A DNA stretch of 64,000 nt from Elymus sibiricus (GCA_039707655.1 CM077665.1:441687531-441751530); one strand, 5' to 3'; counted from the stretch's first letter, positions 1 through 10,859 are shown. Notes: generated from the sequence alone by a model not told the origin. A program made the numbers and translations.

Positions 1-739
1 TGCCTTATAGTTTGCTCTTTATTTTTTCTAAAAATTATTTCTAGGTACATAAGTATCTATTTAATCAGAGAAACACTAAAAGTTATCCAAGATTCAACCA
101 CTAGCTAGTAACGGTCATGTCCGCCGTTATGACCGCATTTTGTAATGGGCATGAAAAACTCAAAACAAATCAAAAAAATGGAAAACCTTCGCATTGTGTC
201 ATTATTTGTGACCAAGTTAACAGGAAAAATAATAAACTTGTAATACGGTAATTATTTTAAAAAAATGTTCTCAGAAATGAGCTATCATGTGTGAAGATTC
301 ATGGCTTCCAAGCCAAATGATCAATCTTAATTATGGCCACATTCATGGCATAGTTTGTTCAAATGATCTAATATTGTGCACAAGGCTGCATCTTAGAATG
401 AGAAACAATGTTGCCTAAAGAAGTTTTCATTTTCTTTGGACGAAAATTTCATTTTCCATTTTTCGTGTGCCAAAAATGTTTTTTTGTGAAGAACCTACAA
501 TATTTTTGTTGCAAAATTGGACCAAACCAATTTTCTCAAATACTAGGCCATATTTAATGTACAATTAACCAAATGGTTGCGTGTAAAAAGCTTTGATCCA
601 CCTCAAGTGAAAAAGACAAATTTCCGCCGATTTAGTTGGAAGCGGGTCAAATTTGAACTGCAACTGCCTTATAGTTTGCTCCTTATTTTTTTTTCCAAAA
701 ATCATTTCTAGCTACATAAGTATCTATTTAATCAGAGAT
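1..739 (+). repeat. Direct repeat pair within CACTA-1 (1-71 and 665-739)
   Basis: The sequence from TGCCTTATAGTTTGCTC to TAATCAGAGA at 1-71 recurs at 665-739 with few changes. Copy one is cut by the window edge and may extend leftwards. DNA between the copies is AT-rich with no convincing gene. Confidence 0.7.
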
Positions 740-1040
740 ACATGGTGTGGTGGCGAGACGTCGAGGTTTGAACGATGGCCCAGGGCCCTAACTCCAGAGC
801 GCGTAAATTGGCATGCCAGCTGCGTGGTCACCGCGTGACCGTGGCGTTGCTACGCGTTCTGGGCGGCCTAGGCATGTCTGGTGGGTTGGGAACTCCCCCG
901 GTAGGTGTTAGGAAGAAGAATACAACAAAAGAATCTCACGAGGAGACTAGACTAAGCTCAAACATGAATTAGCAGCCAAGTGTTTGATTAGTGGTGGGGG
1001 AAATGCACATGGCTAATGGGCCTGAGTTTTGGCTGAGGAT
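740..1040. other. CACTA-1 internal stretch without a recognisable gene
   Basis: This is a moderately GC-rich segment (about 745-905) followed by AT-rich DNA. The short open frames here (653-838, 775-972) overlap each other and have no recognisable domain. I see nothing more specific. Confidence 0.5.
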
Positions 1041-1044
1041 GATC

Positions 1045-2400
1045 ATCTACTAAGGAGACTGTATTGGAAAATTTGCATCTCAAATGGAGGATCCTAGGTG
1101 GCACTTGCTTTGCAAAGTACCACACTGGACATAAATATGGATGTTGAAGCTGGGCTCAAATGAATGAATGGATTGATCCTAAATTTGGTTGAGGATGGTA
1201 ATTTGGGCATATGAAAGCACTGTCAAAAATTTATACCATTTGGACATGCCAAAGCGGTACTTCCTTCATAATGCTCTTCTCTGGACAGAAACTTGGGAAA
1301 ATCATTGAGAGAAATTGGCTGAATAAAAGAGGTCAAATTTTGTGGAGGGAAGTTATATAGGTAGAATCATGCCCTAGTAAAGTTTCAGAAATAAATAAGC
1401 AATATAAAATATAGTTGCTTCACAAACTGAAGATATGACCAGAATAAAAGATTGGATGATGAGCTCACATGGATTGCTGGATAGAGCTCAAATTTTGTGG
1501 AGAGTGGTGATTTGAGCATATGGAAGATTTCATAAAATATCTGATAATTTTGATAATCCTAGCTAGTACTTACTTCACAAAGCTTCTCTCTGGATAGAAA
1601 CTTTGGAAATTTCCCGAGGAAGATTTACTAATCAAATGGAGTTGAATATTATCGTGTGACAATGATTTGAGTATACAAGAGTGCCCAAAAAGTTTGAGGG
1701 CAATATGAGGGGTCTAGATAGCACTTGCTTTGCAATGTGCCAATCTGGCCAGAAAATAGAAATTGAATCTGGGCTCGCATTGATTATTTTATTGAGCTGT
1801 AGTTTGGTGGAGGATGATAACTTGGCCATATGAAGGTACTGTAAAAATTTCATACGCTTTGGATAAATAAAAATGGTACTTCCTTCACAATGCTCTCCAC
1901 TGAACAAAAATTTGGGAAACATATTGAGGACAATTGGATAAATTAAAATGAGATAAAATTCGGTGGAGGGAGGTTCTATGGGAAGGGTCATGTTTTGGTA
2001 AATTTTCAGCAATTATACAGCAATATAAAATATAGTTGCTTCACAAACTGAAAATATTACTGGAAACAAAGATTGCATGGTGAGCTCACATAGATTATTA
2101 TATGGGGATCAAATTTTGTGGAGATCTATGATTTGGGCATATATAATATGTGGCAAAAATTCAGCTCATTAGGAGATGCCTAGCTAGTACTTCCTTCACA
2201 AAGCTTCTAGCTGAACAGAAACTTTGGAAATTTGCTGAGGAAGATTTAATAGGAAAATGGAGCTAAATTTTGTCATGAGGAAATGATTTGGATAGTAAAG
2301 ACTGACCAAATTTTTTTAGGGCAATCCAAAAAATATAAATAGCACTACCTTCACAAAGTGCTGTTCTGAACAGAATAGGAAAATGAATATTCCTGAATTA
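1045..2400 (+). repeat. Diverged tandem repeat, unit about 620 bp, roughly 2.2 copies
   Basis: Anchor words recur at a constant offset. GCACTTGCTTTGCAA is at 1101 and 1721, with a diverged third copy near 2340. AATATAAAATATAGTTGCTT is at 1401 and 2022. The phrase CTAGCTAGTACTT..CTTCACAAAGCTTCT occurs near 1560 and 2185. Within each unit, the theme of cattle-track words (CTTCACAA.., GGACAGAAACTTGG) recurs in half units. Long diverged internal tandem repeats are common in the non-coding parts of CACTA elements. Confidence 0.75.
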
Positions 2401-2931
2401 TTTTTGAACTAGGCAAGGAAGGATTTTGACATATTTTAGGAAGATATGATCCAAAGAATTTATGAGAATTTTTTAGGAATTTTGGGAATGACAGAAATGT
2501 AGGCTCCTTCACAACCTAGGGCAAAAATTGACACATGGACATGAAACATAGGCAAAACTGATGAGGTGGCGCCTAGTCATGGCAATGCACCACAATTTAC
2601 ATGGCTATGACCATCTATATTGGTCGTGATCAGCTAGAAATAAGGCAACGAACCAGTGTTGTCTGCTTTACGACCATTTGATGTAAGGAAATTACGACCT
2701 TTCTGACCAAAATGGTCGTTATGATTTAGGGTTTGGAGCCCCCCGAACAGTTTACGACCAATTGGTCTCAAATTGTCATAGCTTTACGACCATTTCTTCC
2801 AGGGTCACTGCCAGAAGGTCACAAGTTGACATATTTCTTGTAGTGGAAAGCCTTGTTTTATTCATAAGCATTGGGTGAGCTAATAATGGATTGCAACAAG
2901 GAAATACATTCTACTAATTAAAGAACAACTT

Positions 2932-4351
2932 TCAATTAAAGTCCTTGTAATCCAAGATAGTGGGCACATTACTAGTTAAAGTTTTGACCTCTGCAAACCC
3001 ACTATTTTCAATTTTATCATTAGAATCAACACCCTCCGAACAAACGGGACGCCTTCTAGCTAAAGTTGACTCATCTCCAGTCCCTTTATCATCTATTTTC
3101 CGATTAGTAAACAAAGAATCAATGGGAGAAGTACCAATCATTTTAAGATCAGCATGATTACGGTAAAAACCGGGTGGTAGAGCCTTTTCTAAGAATTCTC
3201 GCTTGGCTCTCAACCTCGCGGTCCTCTCCTTGCTCTCATTAATAGATACTTGGATAGATTTAATACTTTCATTAATATCATGCTTGTTTGGCAAAGTTTT
3301 ATTTTTCAGAGTTTCCACATCAAGAGCAATTCTATCCACATTCCTAGCCAAATCATCAACTTCATGCAACTTTCCTTCTACCATAGTATTAAAAATCTTT
3401 TGAGAACAAATCAATTCTTTAATGGTGTTCTCAAGATAAGAGGGTATCCTATTATTATTAGTAGAATAATTTCCATAAGAGTTTCCATAATTGTTAGAGG
3501 AATTACCGGGATACGGTCTAGCATTGAAATTTCCTCTATAAGCATTGTTGTTGAAACTGTTTCGCGAGATAAAGTTCACAGCAATAGCATCATCATTTTG
3601 TTCAATCAAGGTAGACAAAGGCATATCAATGGTATCAACATGAGCATTTTTACTAGCAGCCATATTCATAAGAGCATCCACTTTTTCACCCGAAGTAGCA
3701 ATTTCTTCGACATAATTTACCTTCTTACTAGTTGGAGCTTTTTCGGTATGCCATTGAGAATAGTTTGTCATGATGTTGTCCAGAAGTTCGAGGCCTCTCC
3801 TAATGTCACCTAATGAAGGAACTACCTGTAGCAGAATCTAGAAGATTTCTAGACACAAAGTTTAGTCCAGCATGAGTTGGGCAATTTTTAATCACCATTT
3901 TCATCCTCTCCCAAGCTTGTGCAACATGTTCTTGGTCATGTTGCTTAAAATTCATAATTTGATTCCTAAGGGAGATGATCTTAGCAAGAGGAAAATACTT
4001 GGTAATAAAAGCATCTTTACATTTATCCCATGTTCCAATACTATTACATGGTAGAGATGAAAACCAAGTCTTAGCTTTATCTCTTAGTGAAAAAGGAAAT
4101 AACTTTAATTTGAACACATCATTATCCATATACTTTTTCTTTTGCATAGCACATAATTCAACAAAGGTATTGAGATGTGTAGCCAGATCCTCATTAGGAC
4201 TTCCGAAAATTTGTTCTTTCATCACAAGATTTAGCAATGCAGCATTAATATGATAAGACTCCGCACTAGTGGTGGGTGTTATAGGTGTACTAATCAAATC
4301 ATTGCTATTAGTATTTGAGAAGTCACACAACTTGGTATTATCTTGAGACAT
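2932..4351 (-). pseudogene. gag: gag of element E (frameshifted)
   Basis: Gag forms the particle that packages retrotransposon RNA. From the ATG at 4351, the first frame shows a retrotransposon gag core including KAKTWFSSLP, GTWDKCKDAFITKYFP and HVAQAWERMK, and ends at 3806 in a stop. A second frame (3771 to 2932) continues the protein, so a frameshift lies near 3775-3815. The second part has an Asn/Gly/Tyr-rich low-complexity stretch (about 3440-3570) and then a Lys/Glu-rich, probably coiled-coil segment (about 3170-3400). No zinc knuckle CX2CX4HX4C is seen, and no protease or RT follows before the CACTA-1 border. I chose 4351 rather than 4465 because the upstream codons encode a Lys/Leu/Phe-rich tail that fits a leader, not Gag. 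Confidence 0.8.
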
Positions 4352-4487
4352 GATGACCAAGCAAGCAAAGTACAAGCGAAACAAGCAAACTAGCAAGTAA
4401 AGCAAGTAAATAAGTAAACTAGCAAAGATAAATATTTTTGTATTTTTGATTTTCATAGCAAGCAAAATATAACAGTAAATAAAAAGT

Positions 4488-4660
4488 GGGTTTTTTTTAC
4501 ATTTGTGCCCCTCGTTCCTTGGCTGTACTCATTCATCCCCGCGCTCTTACAATTTGCTCACTTTTCCCCACTCTCTTGTCCAAAACCCTCACGAAAGGTC
4601 ACAACGGAGGATCCCGTCAGGTCAATGGTTTGACCGTTAACTCTGACTAGTGGGGCCGCG
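4488..4660 (+). repeat. Left terminal inverted repeat of the MULE
   Basis: About 173 bp, matched in reverse complement at 8609-8779. Homology stops at GGGGCCGCG on both sides. The match is high over the inner 140 bp and weaker over the outermost 25 bp. Confidence 0.85.
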
Positions 4661-4831
4661 TCGTAAGGGCAACTCCAAATCATACGCCCACGTCCGCTTG
4701 GGGCAAAATGGACAGACGTGCCGTCGCCTCGGGGACTTGTGGCGGCCTCCAACCTACCCCCATCGCCCAAAGTAAATGCGCACACGTGGCGGGGCCCGGT
4801 CGTTAGCCACCCACCTTCGTGTCATTGTCCT

Positions 4832-4839
4832 TATTTAAG
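4832..4839 (+). promoter_or_regulatory. TATA-like box TATTTAAG of the first MULE gene
   Basis: TATTTAAG lies 116 bases before the ATG at 4955, after a GC-rich stretch. The second gene of the same element has the identical box 88 bases before its ATG. The assignment is inference from sequence and spacing. Confidence 0.45.
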
Positions 4840-4954
4840 TGGAAACCCGTGGACCGGTCAGTCCACACTCCACACAGTAGCTTCCGCTTCCAAAGCCAAT
4901 ACTGCCCCCTCCACCCCCGACAGTTTCTAGAAACCCTAGCCCGCCGCCGTCGCC

Positions 4955-5972
4955 ATGACCTGGCCGTGGTCCGGGAAGGGGAAGCATGGCCATGAGGCCG
5001 GCTCATCCTCTGGCAGGCACCGCTCCGGTCGCTCTAGGAGCCCACCACCACCATCACCGCCGCCGCCTGCTCTGTCCGCTCTGGCCGCTCCGCCCGCATT
5101 TGCAATCGGTCCGTCGGCCGCCCCGCAGAGCACGCGCCCTTACGTCGGCACGGAAATATGTCGGAGGTACTGGGAGACGGCCACACCATTGCCGTGGGGA
5201 GATGCCCACCTCCCCAACAACTGGCACCTGTCCGCGGATCGGGTGCCAATCCCCCCGGTGCCGATGAGCGGCCGCGCCCGCCATGAGGATATCGACCGAC
5301 GTCGCGCGCGTCTGCCTCCAGATCTCCTCCACGACCCAAGGTACGACGTCAACTCGCCGTTGTGGGATACGTGGCTCCACGATGATCACGACCTGCGGCG
5401 GCAGTCTTTTTTTTGCCGGTCGTCCACCTAGCCCACGGCGACGACGTGCTGCTAGCCCACCCCAAGTGCACGGTCGTAAGCGTGTCCACGGCCTCACCCC
5501 GACGCCATCTCCGTCCCCGTCACCACCACCTCCGATGACCGAGGAGGAGGCCGAGCTCATTAGGCGTGTCATGGAGGAATCCGCGCGCACACACGACGAG
5601 CGTCAATGGGCGGACATGGAGAGGGCGATGGCCCTCTCTGCGGCCGGTGACGTGGCCATCCCTGAGCTGGAGATGGCCACCATCGTCAAGGAGGAGGTGA
5701 AGGAGGAGGTGGCAGAGGAGCCGCCCCTTGCGGCGTCGAATCCCCGGCTGGTGGGCCAGACGTGGGGGTGGTCGGCCACTATGTCGGAGATGGCCGACGC
5801 GCTAGCTGTCCAGCCGTGGGCACCCACGCCGCCGCGGTCACCTGAACCAGAGAAGGAGCCACGGGAGGAGGTGTTGCAGGCACCACAAGCGCCTCCAGCC
5901 TGGCAGGGGCAGCCAACCCACCTTTGGCAGCCGTCTCCCTACGTCGACCTCACCAGCGATGACGACGAGTAG
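4955..5972 (+). pseudogene. MULE-borne Pro-rich/acidic protein, unknown function, one frameshift
   Basis: The ATG at 4955 has a good plant context (GTCGCCATGA). Two overlapping frames (4955-5431 and 5283-5972) join at a run of eight T at 5407-5414; one T fewer would make them one protein of about 338 residues. In order it has a basic Ser/Arg/Pro-rich N-terminus, a middle part with several Trp and Asp residues, a Pro/Ser linker, a Glu-rich helix (EEEAELIRRVMEE..), a KEEVKEEV stretch, and the C-terminus YVDLTSDDDE. The tail resembles a SUMO-interaction motif. I do not recognise the family by name. GC content is far above the flanking DNA. The frameshift could be a real lesion or a homopolymer sequencing error. 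Confidence 0.55.
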
Positions 5973-6960
5973 AACGGCGCTCCTAAAGACGGCGGCGGGT
6001 TCACCGGCGGGCGGCATTGTCTATATTTTATATGTGTTATATTTTCATTTGTGTTTTTATATTTGTTGCTACTGGCCTTGTGTATAATGCATGGCAGACT
6101 TATGAACTAGGGTGCCCTAGAACTATCGCCGGCCTCTGTGGTCGGCATTAATGTTTAATTAAAGCTAATGCATGGTGATGTGATGTGATGTGATGTGATA
6201 TATGATGTGATTTGATGTTTAATTAAGGTAAAACTTGAATTTGAACTAACATTTGAATTATAAGTGACATGTTGAAAGAGGCCTAAGTTGATCCTATTTA
6301 ATGCACTTAGCACGTTTGCATTGGAAGAGGCCTAAGTTGATCCTATGTTGTAATGATCATGTTACCCTATGTTGAAATGATCTAACAGCAAACAAAACAA
6401 AAATAGACTCCTAAACCCTAACCCTAACCCTTTATTGCAAAACCCATTATTATAAAGACAGTTCAAAATTTTAAAAATGAAAAATAAGTTCAGATCCTTC
6501 TTACTCACACTAAAATGGAGCTCTGGTGATTTTTTTATTTTTTTTATTTTTCGTAAACATAAACCCACTGTCGCTCTCTTCTCGAACTCTATACAACCCC
6601 GTACGTGATAGCTCGTATGTGTGAAGGAGTTTTCATGGAAATGTTCATAAACCAAGATTTTTATTTATTGCCATAACCATGTCACATACAAAGGCATTGT
6701 GAGCAGGTTTTACATGTTTTTGATTTTTTTAATTTAGTTCTGCTCATTTGAACTTGAAAACGGTAGCTCGTCTCAAAAGAAGGTTTTTCTTAAAAAGGTC
6801 CCTAAACCAGGTTTATATTTTTTAGGGTAACTATGTCTTATAAAACGATGAACAGGGAAGGTTTCATATTTTTTTGATTTTTTTGAATTAGTTAAGGTCA
6901 TTTGAAAGTTGGTCAAACCTAACATAACCCCCCTGATCGATCGGCTCAAAACCCCGCAAC
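5973..6960. other. MULE internal AT-rich spacer
   Basis: This contains the probable 3' untranslated region of the upstream gene, a short TGATG repeat near 6176-6205, and a run of three CCCTAA-type units at 6413-6432. The stretches around 6640-6740 and 6780-6880 share the wording GGTTT..ACATGTTTTTGATTTTTTT and look like a diverged duplication. No gene is visible. Confidence 0.5.
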
Positions 6961-7255
6961 ATCTCTACAAACCCTAACGTCGAACTGCAGCCATCCGATC
7001 ATACCCTAGCGCCAAGTGAAAACCGTCGGATATGGTCTTCTGGAAGGATTTCTGAGGGGCAGGCTGCGTGCAGGCTCCGCACCGTTGGATCAGATGGACG
7101 GCTCTGCATCGTTGGATCGTTGGGCAATCCGCGAGAGGTTGGTTCTGCTCGCCCACTCGTCCGCGCAAAAAAAAGTCCTGGTTGGTCCTTCGCTAGGCGT
7201 TGACTGCCGTGGGAGGAGGCGCCGCTCCGGCTCCCCGTCCTTATCCATAGACGGC

Positions 7256-7263
7256 TATTTAAG
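7256..7263 (+). promoter_or_regulatory. TATA-like box TATTTAAG of the second MULE gene
   Basis: Identical to the box of the first gene and 88 bases before the ATG at 7351. It follows a GC-rich segment ending in a GTCCTTA word also seen before the first box. Confidence 0.4.
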
Positions 7264-7350
7264 CCAGACAGCGTCCCCCAGCCCTAGCTCATCCGCCTCC
7301 TCCCTCTCTTTGCCGGCACCCGAGCACTCCCCTCTCCAAGCCCATCAGTC

Positions 7351-7722
7351 ATGCCACCACGCCGCCAGTACTACACAATCGAACACCGTTTCTTCCTTCT
7401 TCGGCAGGTCCAAATTCGGAGGCAAGCGAGGCTACCTCTGGAACCGGAGGAGGATTTTGAGGAGGGGTCGGAGATGGGGGAGGAGGAGCCGTAGGAGCCG
7501 GAGGAGGAGGCACCGCCGGTCTACTATCTATGGCCCGACCAGGTGGCGATCCTCAACTCCATCTGCTCGGAATCAGCTATGCAGGCCCGGTGTTTTCGTC
7601 AGCAGCAGATGGAGGCAGCGCGGGCGGCGTAGGAGGAGGCGCAGGCGGACTAGGCTCCGGCGCAGGCGGATCAGACTCCAGCGCAGGCAGATCAGACCAT
7701 CTCTGATGACGAAGACGCGTAG
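7351..7722 (+). pseudogene. Second MULE-borne gene, decayed by three in-frame stops
   Basis: One frame runs 123 codons from the ATG at 7351 to the stop at 7720, broken by TAG at 7492, 7630 and 7651. It begins MPPRRQYYTIEHRFFLLRQ and continues with a Glu-rich middle, the segment PPVYYLWPDQVAILNS, a Gln/Ala-rich part with three copies of an AQADQ-type repeat, and the acidic end SDDEDA. It has the same overall style as the first MULE gene (basic start, acidic end, same TATA box), but no clear sequence match. The frame is kept through the stops, which suggests recent decay. Confidence 0.45.
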
Positions 7723-8500
7723 TGCACTAGGTAGTACGTAGGATATATATTGCATGCTTTTGTATGGAACTATGGATATAAGGGACGATATGTATTGCAT
7801 GCTTTCGCTATTATGCTCTCTGAGCTATGTTTAGCTGACTTTGGTTGCTGGTTCTATTCTCTAGTGTCCTGGATGATTGTAATAGGGTCGACCTGAACTA
7901 TTTTGTTTTTGCTGATGCTTCAAAAAAATATTGCATGCTTTTGTACATGGAGGGAGTGACATATGGGTGGGTAAAAAAGGTGGGCGAAGCCCGCACGTAG
8001 TATTGCACTCTGGCCTCGGTCTGTGGCACCTGGAAGGTGGAGACGCGTGCGAGAAGAGAGGAACCAGCGGCAGAGACCGTCGCTGCGTCCGTGGTGGTGT
8101 GCATCGGCGCATGGAGGAAGGCTAGCTGGATCACGTGGCATGCATAGCAGGCTTCCGTATCGTGGCGGCGCACGTCGATCGGTATGCCCTAGACTTTAAT
8201 TGCCATGTTGAATTGATGCTGCGGAGGTCAAAGGCTGAGATGGTGTGAACTGTGAATCGATCGAGGAGGCGCGTGCGAGAAGAGACGAACCGGCAGCAGT
8301 GACAGTCGCTGCGTCCGTGGCGGCTCACAGGAAGGCTGCATCCGTGGCGCCGCATCGGCGCATGCAGGTAGGCTAGCTGGATCATGTCACGCATGCATAG
8401 CAGGCTTATCATGGTGGCGTGCATCAACGCATGCACGCGGGCATTTAATGCAACAGCCCAAACGAAACCACGGCCCAACGGTCCAACCAGCACCACCGTC
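7723..8500. other. MULE segment with a diverged direct duplication
   Basis: The stretch 8046-8170 (GCGTGCGAGAAGAG..GCATAGCAGGCTT) recurs at 8271-8415 with changes and small indels. TATTGCATGCTTT occurs three times between 7748 and 7945. The open frames here sit on both strands and look accidental. Confidence 0.55.
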
Positions 8501-8506
8501 CAACGG

Positions 8507-8627
8507 GCGACACAGTCCAGCGTGGCCCCACACGTCAGAATGGTCAAAGGAGGGCGACACAGTCCAACGCGGCCCCACTTGGCAGGTCCAACAGGCGACA
8601 TAGTCCAGCGCGGCCCCACACGTCAGA
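8507..8627 (+). repeat. Three subterminal repeats next to the right MULE terminus
   Basis: The word GCGACAnAGTCCAnCG followed by GGCCCCAC begins at 8507, 8554 and 8595, spaced 47 and 41 bases. The last copy runs into the inner edge of the right inverted repeat. Repeats beside the terminus can be transposase-binding sites (inference). Confidence 0.65.
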
Positions 8628-8779
8628 GTTAACGGTCAAACCATTGACCGGACGGCATCCTCCGTTGTGACCATTTCTGAGGGTTTTGGACAAGGGAGTG
8701 GGGAAAAGTGAGCAAAAGTTAAGAGCGTGGGGATGAATGAGTACAACTAAGGAGCCAGGGGCACAAGAATAGAAATCCC
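8609..8779 (-). repeat. Right terminal inverted repeat of the MULE
   Basis: Reverse complement of 4488-4660, ending ..AAATCCC at the 9-bp duplication. Confidence 0.85.
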
Positions 8780-8842
8780 ATAAAAAGTAGAACAAGTGAA
8801 TGATAATTTGTGAACAAGTACTTGATAGTAAGTTGGTGATAC

Positions 8843-8860
8843 TCCCCGGCAACGGTGCCA
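8843..8860 (-). other. Primer-binding site of element E (tRNA-Asp type)
   Basis: On the minus strand it reads TGGCACCGTTGCCGGGGA, which differs by one base from the complement of the plant tRNA-Asp 3' end. It starts reverse transcription. It lies 10 bases from the LTR end at 8871. Confidence 0.85.
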
Positions 8861-8870
8861 GAAATCCTTC

Positions 8871-9252
8871 CCGATACTTGTGATCTGCGTTGGGTTTTTT
8901 CCGCGAAGAGGAGCGGATGATGCAGCACAGTATAGATAAGTACTTCCCTCAGTGAGAACCAAGGTTATTGAACCAATAGGAGGACCACACAACTCCCGTC
9001 TTCAGAGCCTACGCACAAAAGAGCAAGCGCTTGCACCCAACACGGGCAAGAGGGTTGTCAAGCCCCTTGAACTCGTTACTTGCAAGCAGATAAGTAGTGT
9101 AGTTGATAGTTGGATAAATATAAATTGAAAAATAAATAAAAAGAAAATAATGGCAGCAAGGAAATAATAACGTTTGTAAATTTTTATGTGAATAGACCCG
9201 GGGGCCATAGTGTTCTCTAGTGGCATCTCTCTCGAAGTAGGCATACGGTGGG
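8871..9252 (-). mobile_element. Element E 5' LTR, part 1 (LTR 3' end)
   Basis: The sequence next to the PBS is about 70 percent like the LTR ends of A and F by eye (GGTTCAATAACCTTGGTT, GGAAGTACTTA, TGCTGCATCATCC). It breaks off at 9252, where element A inserted, and resumes at 16018. Confidence 0.8.
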
Positions 9253-10831
9253 TGATACGTCTCCAACGTATCTATAATTTTTGCTTGTTCCATGCTGTTA
9301 TATTATCATTATTGGATGTTTTACAATCATTTTATAGCAACTTTATATCAGTTTTTGGGACTAACCTATTGACATAGTGCCAAAGTGCCAGTTGATGTTT
9401 TTGCTTGTTTTTTTACTTCGCAGAATATCAGTACCAAACGGAGTCCAATCGCGACGAAACTGTTTGGAGATATTTTTTGGCCCAGAAGACATCCAGTGGG
9501 CAAAAGAAGTACCAGAGAGGAGGGCCGAGGAGACCACAACCCACCAGGGAGCGCTAGAGGCCCCAGGAGGGGGGCCCTGATGGGTTGTGCCCTGCTCGGG
9601 ACGCCTCTTCACCGCCTCTGATGCCTATAAATTCCCAAATATTCCAGAAGCCCTAAGGGAGTCGACGAAAAACACATACAGCTGCCGCAAGTTCCAGGAC
9701 CGCGAGATCCAATCTAACACCATCACGAAGGGGTTCATCATCCTCATTGGTGCCTCTCCGATGATGCGTGAGTAGTCCACCATAGACCTACGGGTCGGTA
9801 GGCAGTAGCTAGATGGCTTCCTCTCTCTCTTTTGATTCTCAATACAATGGTCTCTTGGAGATCTATTTGATGTAAACTTTTGCGGTGTGTTTGTTGGGAT
9901 CCGATGAATTTTGAGTTCATGACCAGTTTCTATCCATGAATATTATTTGAGTCTTCCATGATCTCTTATATGCATGATTAGTTATAGCCTCGTATTTCTT
10001 GTTCGAATCTTTGGTTTAGTTAGGCCAACTAGATCGATTTTTCTTGCCATGGGAAGAGGTGCTTTGTGATGGGTTCGATCTTCCGGTGTCCTCTCCCTGT
10101 GACAGAAGGGGCAGCAAGGCACGCATGTATCATTGCTATTAAGGATAACAAGATGGGGTCTATTCCTACATGAATAGATCTTGTCTACATCATGTCACCG
10201 TTCTTATTGCATTACTCTGTTTTCCAAGAACTTAATACACTAGATGCATGCTGGATAGCGGTCGATGTGTGGACTAATAGTAGTAGATGCAGAATCATTT
10301 CGGTCTACTAATCTTGGACGTGATGCCTATATAATGATCATCGCCTTGGATATCGTCATGATTATTTGATCTTCTATCAATTGCCCAACAGTAATTTGTT
10401 CATCCACCGTGTGCTATACTCATGAGAGAAGCCACTAGTGAAACCTATGGCCCCTGGGTCTACTTTTCCAACATATTGCTTTCTGATCTATCTTTTTGCT
10501 TCTTTTGTTTCCAGATCTATTATTCCAAAAAACCCAAAAATACCTTACTGCACTTTTTATTTGCCTTTTTTATTTTGTGTTCTTGAGAGATCTATCTATC
10601 CAATCTATCATATCCTAATCAATCTTTTTACCGTAGAGAGATTGACAACCTGTCTTTCGTGTCGGGTTGCAAGTATTTGTTCTTTGTGTGCAGGTGCTAT
10701 TTACGTAGTGTTGGTGATCCTCCTACTGGTTCGATACCTTGGTTTCATAACTAAGGGAAATACTTACAGTCATTGTGCTACATCATCCCTTCCTCTTTGG
10801 GGAAATACTAACGCAGTCTCAAGCCACGTCA
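9253..10831 (+). repeat. Element A 5' LTR (1,579 bp)
   Basis: Begins TGATACGTCTCC and ends AGCCACGTCA. Nearly the same sequence is at 14482-16017. A TATA box (TATAAAT, 9626-9632) marks the probable promoter. Short ORFs in the LTR are not genes. Confidence 0.9.
9626..9632 (+). promoter_or_regulatory. TATA box of the element A 5' LTR
   Basis: TATAAAT in a GATGCCTATAAATTCCC context. The same context is found in the 3' LTR (14810-14816) and, inverted, in F (59911-59917) and E (42690-42696). Conservation across four LTRs supports a promoter role. Confidence 0.7.
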
Positions 10832-10841
10832 AAGGAATTTC

Positions 10842-10859
10842 TAGCGCCGTTGCCGGGGA
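10842..10859 (+). other. Primer-binding site of element A
   Basis: Reads TAGCGCCGTTGCCGGGGA, one mismatch from the tRNA-Asp complement, 10 bases after the LTR end. Confidence 0.85.

Larger units (their letters stand above)
1..2845. mobile_element. CACTA-1: terminal part of a CACTA (En/Spm) DNA transposon
   Basis: The right end reads TTCTTGTAGTG at 2835-2845, the inverted form of the CACTACAAGAA terminus typical of grass CACTA elements. Just inside it lie subterminal copies of TTACGACC or its complement (about 2620-2800), as expected for transposase-binding repeats. The left end is outside the window. No transposase is visible here. The body consists of diverged repeats and AT-rich sequence. 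The bases right after TAGTG are GAA, but the 3-bp target duplication cannot be checked without the other end. Confidence 0.75.
4488..8779. mobile_element. Mutator-like element (MULE) carrying two gene-like sequences
   Basis: Long terminal inverted repeats lie at 4488-4660 and 8609-8779 (GGGTTT.. and the complement ..AAATCCC), sharing runs such as GTACTCATTCATCCCC and GGTCAATGGTTTGACCGTTA. With the 9-bp duplication this fits a MULE of 4.3 kb. No MuDR-type transposase is visible, so it is non-autonomous. It holds a GC-rich gene at 4955-5972 and a decayed second gene at 7351-7722, which makes it Pack-MULE-like. Whether these were captured from host genes is not known. Confidence 0.8.
4479..8788. 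repeat. 9-bp target-site duplication ATAAAAAGT around the Mutator-type element
   Basis: ATAAAAAGT is at 4479-4487 just before the element and at 8780-8788 just after it. A 9-bp duplication is the hallmark of Mutator-like insertion. It places the insertion in the gag leader of element E. Confidence 0.85.

Noticed and set aside
3250..3813. ORFs opposite to gag (3250-3813 plus) and opposite to pol (49313-49801 minus)
   Set aside because: They are shadows of gag and pol on the other strand.
6413..6432. Three CCCTAA-type telomere-like units
   Set aside because: Too short and not the plant CCCTAAA repeat throughout. AAACCCTA words are common in plant leader sequences.
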